Positions 62,844-64,000 of a DNA stretch of 64,000 nt are shown here, piece by piece. The notes beneath the pieces were generated by a model. The model made no database searches. It was not told where the DNA came from and saw only the letters and a list, made by a program, of their open reading frames with translations. The DNA is taken from assembly GCF_001456935.1 (NCBI RefSeq), contig NZ_KQ758482.1:1490030-1554029 (forward strand), in the 5' to 3' direction. Origin of the DNA: [Bacillus] enclensis (GTDB lineage: Bacteria > Bacillota > Bacilli > Bacillales > Bacillaceae_B). Within the stretch, counting starts at the first letter, position 1. Every line of letters starts with the position of its first letter. Made by a program: the position numbers and the translations under genes.

Positions 62844-62932
62844 TGGTGCCGAGGACCGGAATCGAACCGGTACGGTAGTCACCTACCGCAGGATTTTAAG
62901 TCCTGTGCGTCTGCCAGTTCCGCCACCCCGGC
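62844..62932 (-). tRNA. tRNA-Leu (TAA)
   Basis: Long variable arm, anticodon TAA in CTTAAAA, encoded CCA. Confidence 0.97.
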
Positions 62933-62941
62933 AAAAACCTT

Positions 62942-63016
62942 TGGAGCGGAAGACGGGATTCGAACCCGCGACCCCCACCTTGGCAAGGTGGTGTTCTACC
63001 ACTGAACTACTTCCGC
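62942..63016 (-). tRNA. tRNA-Gly (GCC)
   Basis: Acceptor GCGGAAG/CTTCCGC, anticodon GCC, encoded CCA. Confidence 0.97.
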
Positions 63017-63019
63017 ATA

Positions 63020-63104
63020 TGGTGCGGGTGAAGGGACTTGAACCCCCACGCCTTGCGGCGCCAGATCCTAAGTCTGGTGCGTCTGCCAATTCCGCCACAC
63101 CCGC
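63020..63104 (-). tRNA. tRNA-Leu (TAG)
   Basis: Long variable arm, anticodon TAG in CTTAGGA, acceptor GCGGGTG/CACCCGC, encoded CCA. Confidence 0.97.
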
Positions 63105-63139
63105 ATGTAATGAGACATTTGCCTTTTGCAAACATCAAA

Positions 63140-63215
63140 TGGTGAGCCATGAAGGACTCGAACCTTCGACCCTCTGATTAAAAGTCAGATGCTCTACCAA
63201 CTGAGCTAATGGCTC
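63140..63215 (-). tRNA. tRNA-Lys (TTT)
   Basis: Acceptor GAGCCAT/ATGGCTC, anticodon TTT in CTTTTAA, encoded CCA. Confidence 0.97.
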
Positions 63216-63350
63216 CTAATAGGATGGAAAATAAATCACATTTCCGTTCAGAATCAAAGTGCATCTGCGACGTCCAGCTCTCAGGAAGCTTAAACAAGAT
63301 GCTGCTCGAGCTGTACGCTAGAAGAAAACTCAATGATGCTATTTCTATCG

Positions 63351-63376
63351 TGCTCTACCAACTGAGCTAATGGCTC
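63351..63376 (-). pseudogene. Duplicated 5' fragment of tRNA-Lys
   Basis: A 26-bp exact copy of 63190-63215, tRNA-Lys nucleotides 1-26. Like the fMet fragment it breaks after GAGCA and runs into non-tRNA sequence. Not a functional tRNA. Confidence 0.85.
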
Positions 63377-63400
63377 ATATAAAAATGAGAAAAACCAAAA

Positions 63401-63476
<76 letters not shown>

Positions 63477-63592
63477 GTGTAGTTTTAAAGCTTGTCCTCC
63501 TACTGATAAACGTAGTATAGGAAGGAAGGGAAGTTTCTTTTACTCCGCTCACGCTTCGTAAAGGAAAGATCTTTTGCTGACGCAAAAATCAA

Positions 63593-63668
63593 TGGTGGAG
63601 GATGACGGGATCGAACCGCCGACCCTCTGCTTGTAAGGCAGATGCTCTCCCAGCTGAGCTAATCCTCC
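63593..63668 (-). tRNA. tRNA-Val (TAC)
   Basis: Acceptor GGAGGAT/ATCCTCC, anticodon TAC in CTTACAA, encoded CCA. First tRNA after 5S rRNA. Confidence 0.97.
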
Positions 63669-63680
63669 ATAATATGTATC

Positions 63681-63797
<117 letters not shown>

Positions 63798-63894
63798 CGA
63801 ATATTCAATTGAAGGTTTGTTCCTTCAAAACTAGATAAAGGATTGATGTCAAGAATACCGGTATTGCCGTTGTTCATTTAAAAATGACTCTTTG

Positions 63895-64000
<106 letters not shown>

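Overview
The window is a chromosomal segment of a Bacillus-like, spore-forming Firmicute. Gene order closely follows the B. subtilis 'yt' region: yttB-ytzC-ytqA-ytqB, ytpB-ytpA-ytoA, metK/pckA, ytmBA, ytlACD-ytkD, ytzI-luxS-yidD, ythAB, menFDHB-EC, yteA, glgBCDAP, then an rRNA operon with 21 tRNAs. Start sites carry strong AGGAGG-type Shine-Dalgarno sequences, TTG and GTG starts are common, and an S-box, Zur, BirA and CcpN-type control signals are present. The genus cannot be fixed from sequence alone; a marine or soil Bacillaceae of the Rossellomorea/Bacillus sensu lato type is my guess.

Layout. 0.5-4.4 kb: a 3-hydroxybutyrate uptake and oxidation pair under an apparent sigma-54 promoter, with its PAS/AAA+ activator directly upstream. 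4.5-5.6 kb: a cupin gene, a candidate small RNA and a dispersed repeat. 5.6-9.3 kb: an MFS transporter, small proteins and the tRNA wobble-uridine modification pair ytqAB. 9.3-15.5 kb: an LLM oxidoreductase, a secreted InhA metalloprotease, ytpB, ytpA and ytoA. 15.9-19.4 kb: metK with a SAM riboswitch, divergent from pckA with a CcpN-type box. 19.7-26.8 kb: small membrane protein, GNAT, BioY, CBO0543-type protein, ytmBA, an ABC importer and a Nudix hydrolase. 26.8-33.1 kb: small proteins, LuxS, YidD, a Zur-controlled zinc-binding lipoprotein and a bd-type oxidase. 33.6-42.4 kb: menaquinone synthesis (menF-D-H-B, menE-C, menA), which supplies the quinol used by that oxidase. 42.8-46.7 kb: yteA, an LCP enzyme carrying an extra C-terminal domain, and a processive-type glycosyltransferase. 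46.9-54.9 kb: the complete glycogen operon. 55.6-60.9 kb: the mannitol PTS operon. 61.1-64.0 kb: 21 tRNAs, 5S rRNA and the 3' end of 23S rRNA, all on the minus strand, in an order that I recall as identical to B. subtilis trnB.

The least explained content is intergenic. First, a composite palindromic element (a terminator-like hairpin plus a roughly 110-200 bp palindromic core) occurs four times, with two decayed remnants. Second, several gene-free regions hold short motifs repeated at nearly exact 20-21 bp or 25 bp spacing, while the bases between them differ in most arrays; each locus has its own motif. Third, two tRNA 5' fragments followed by related non-tRNA sequence lie inside the tRNA cluster. 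I found no prophage, transposase, CRISPR array or obvious defence locus.
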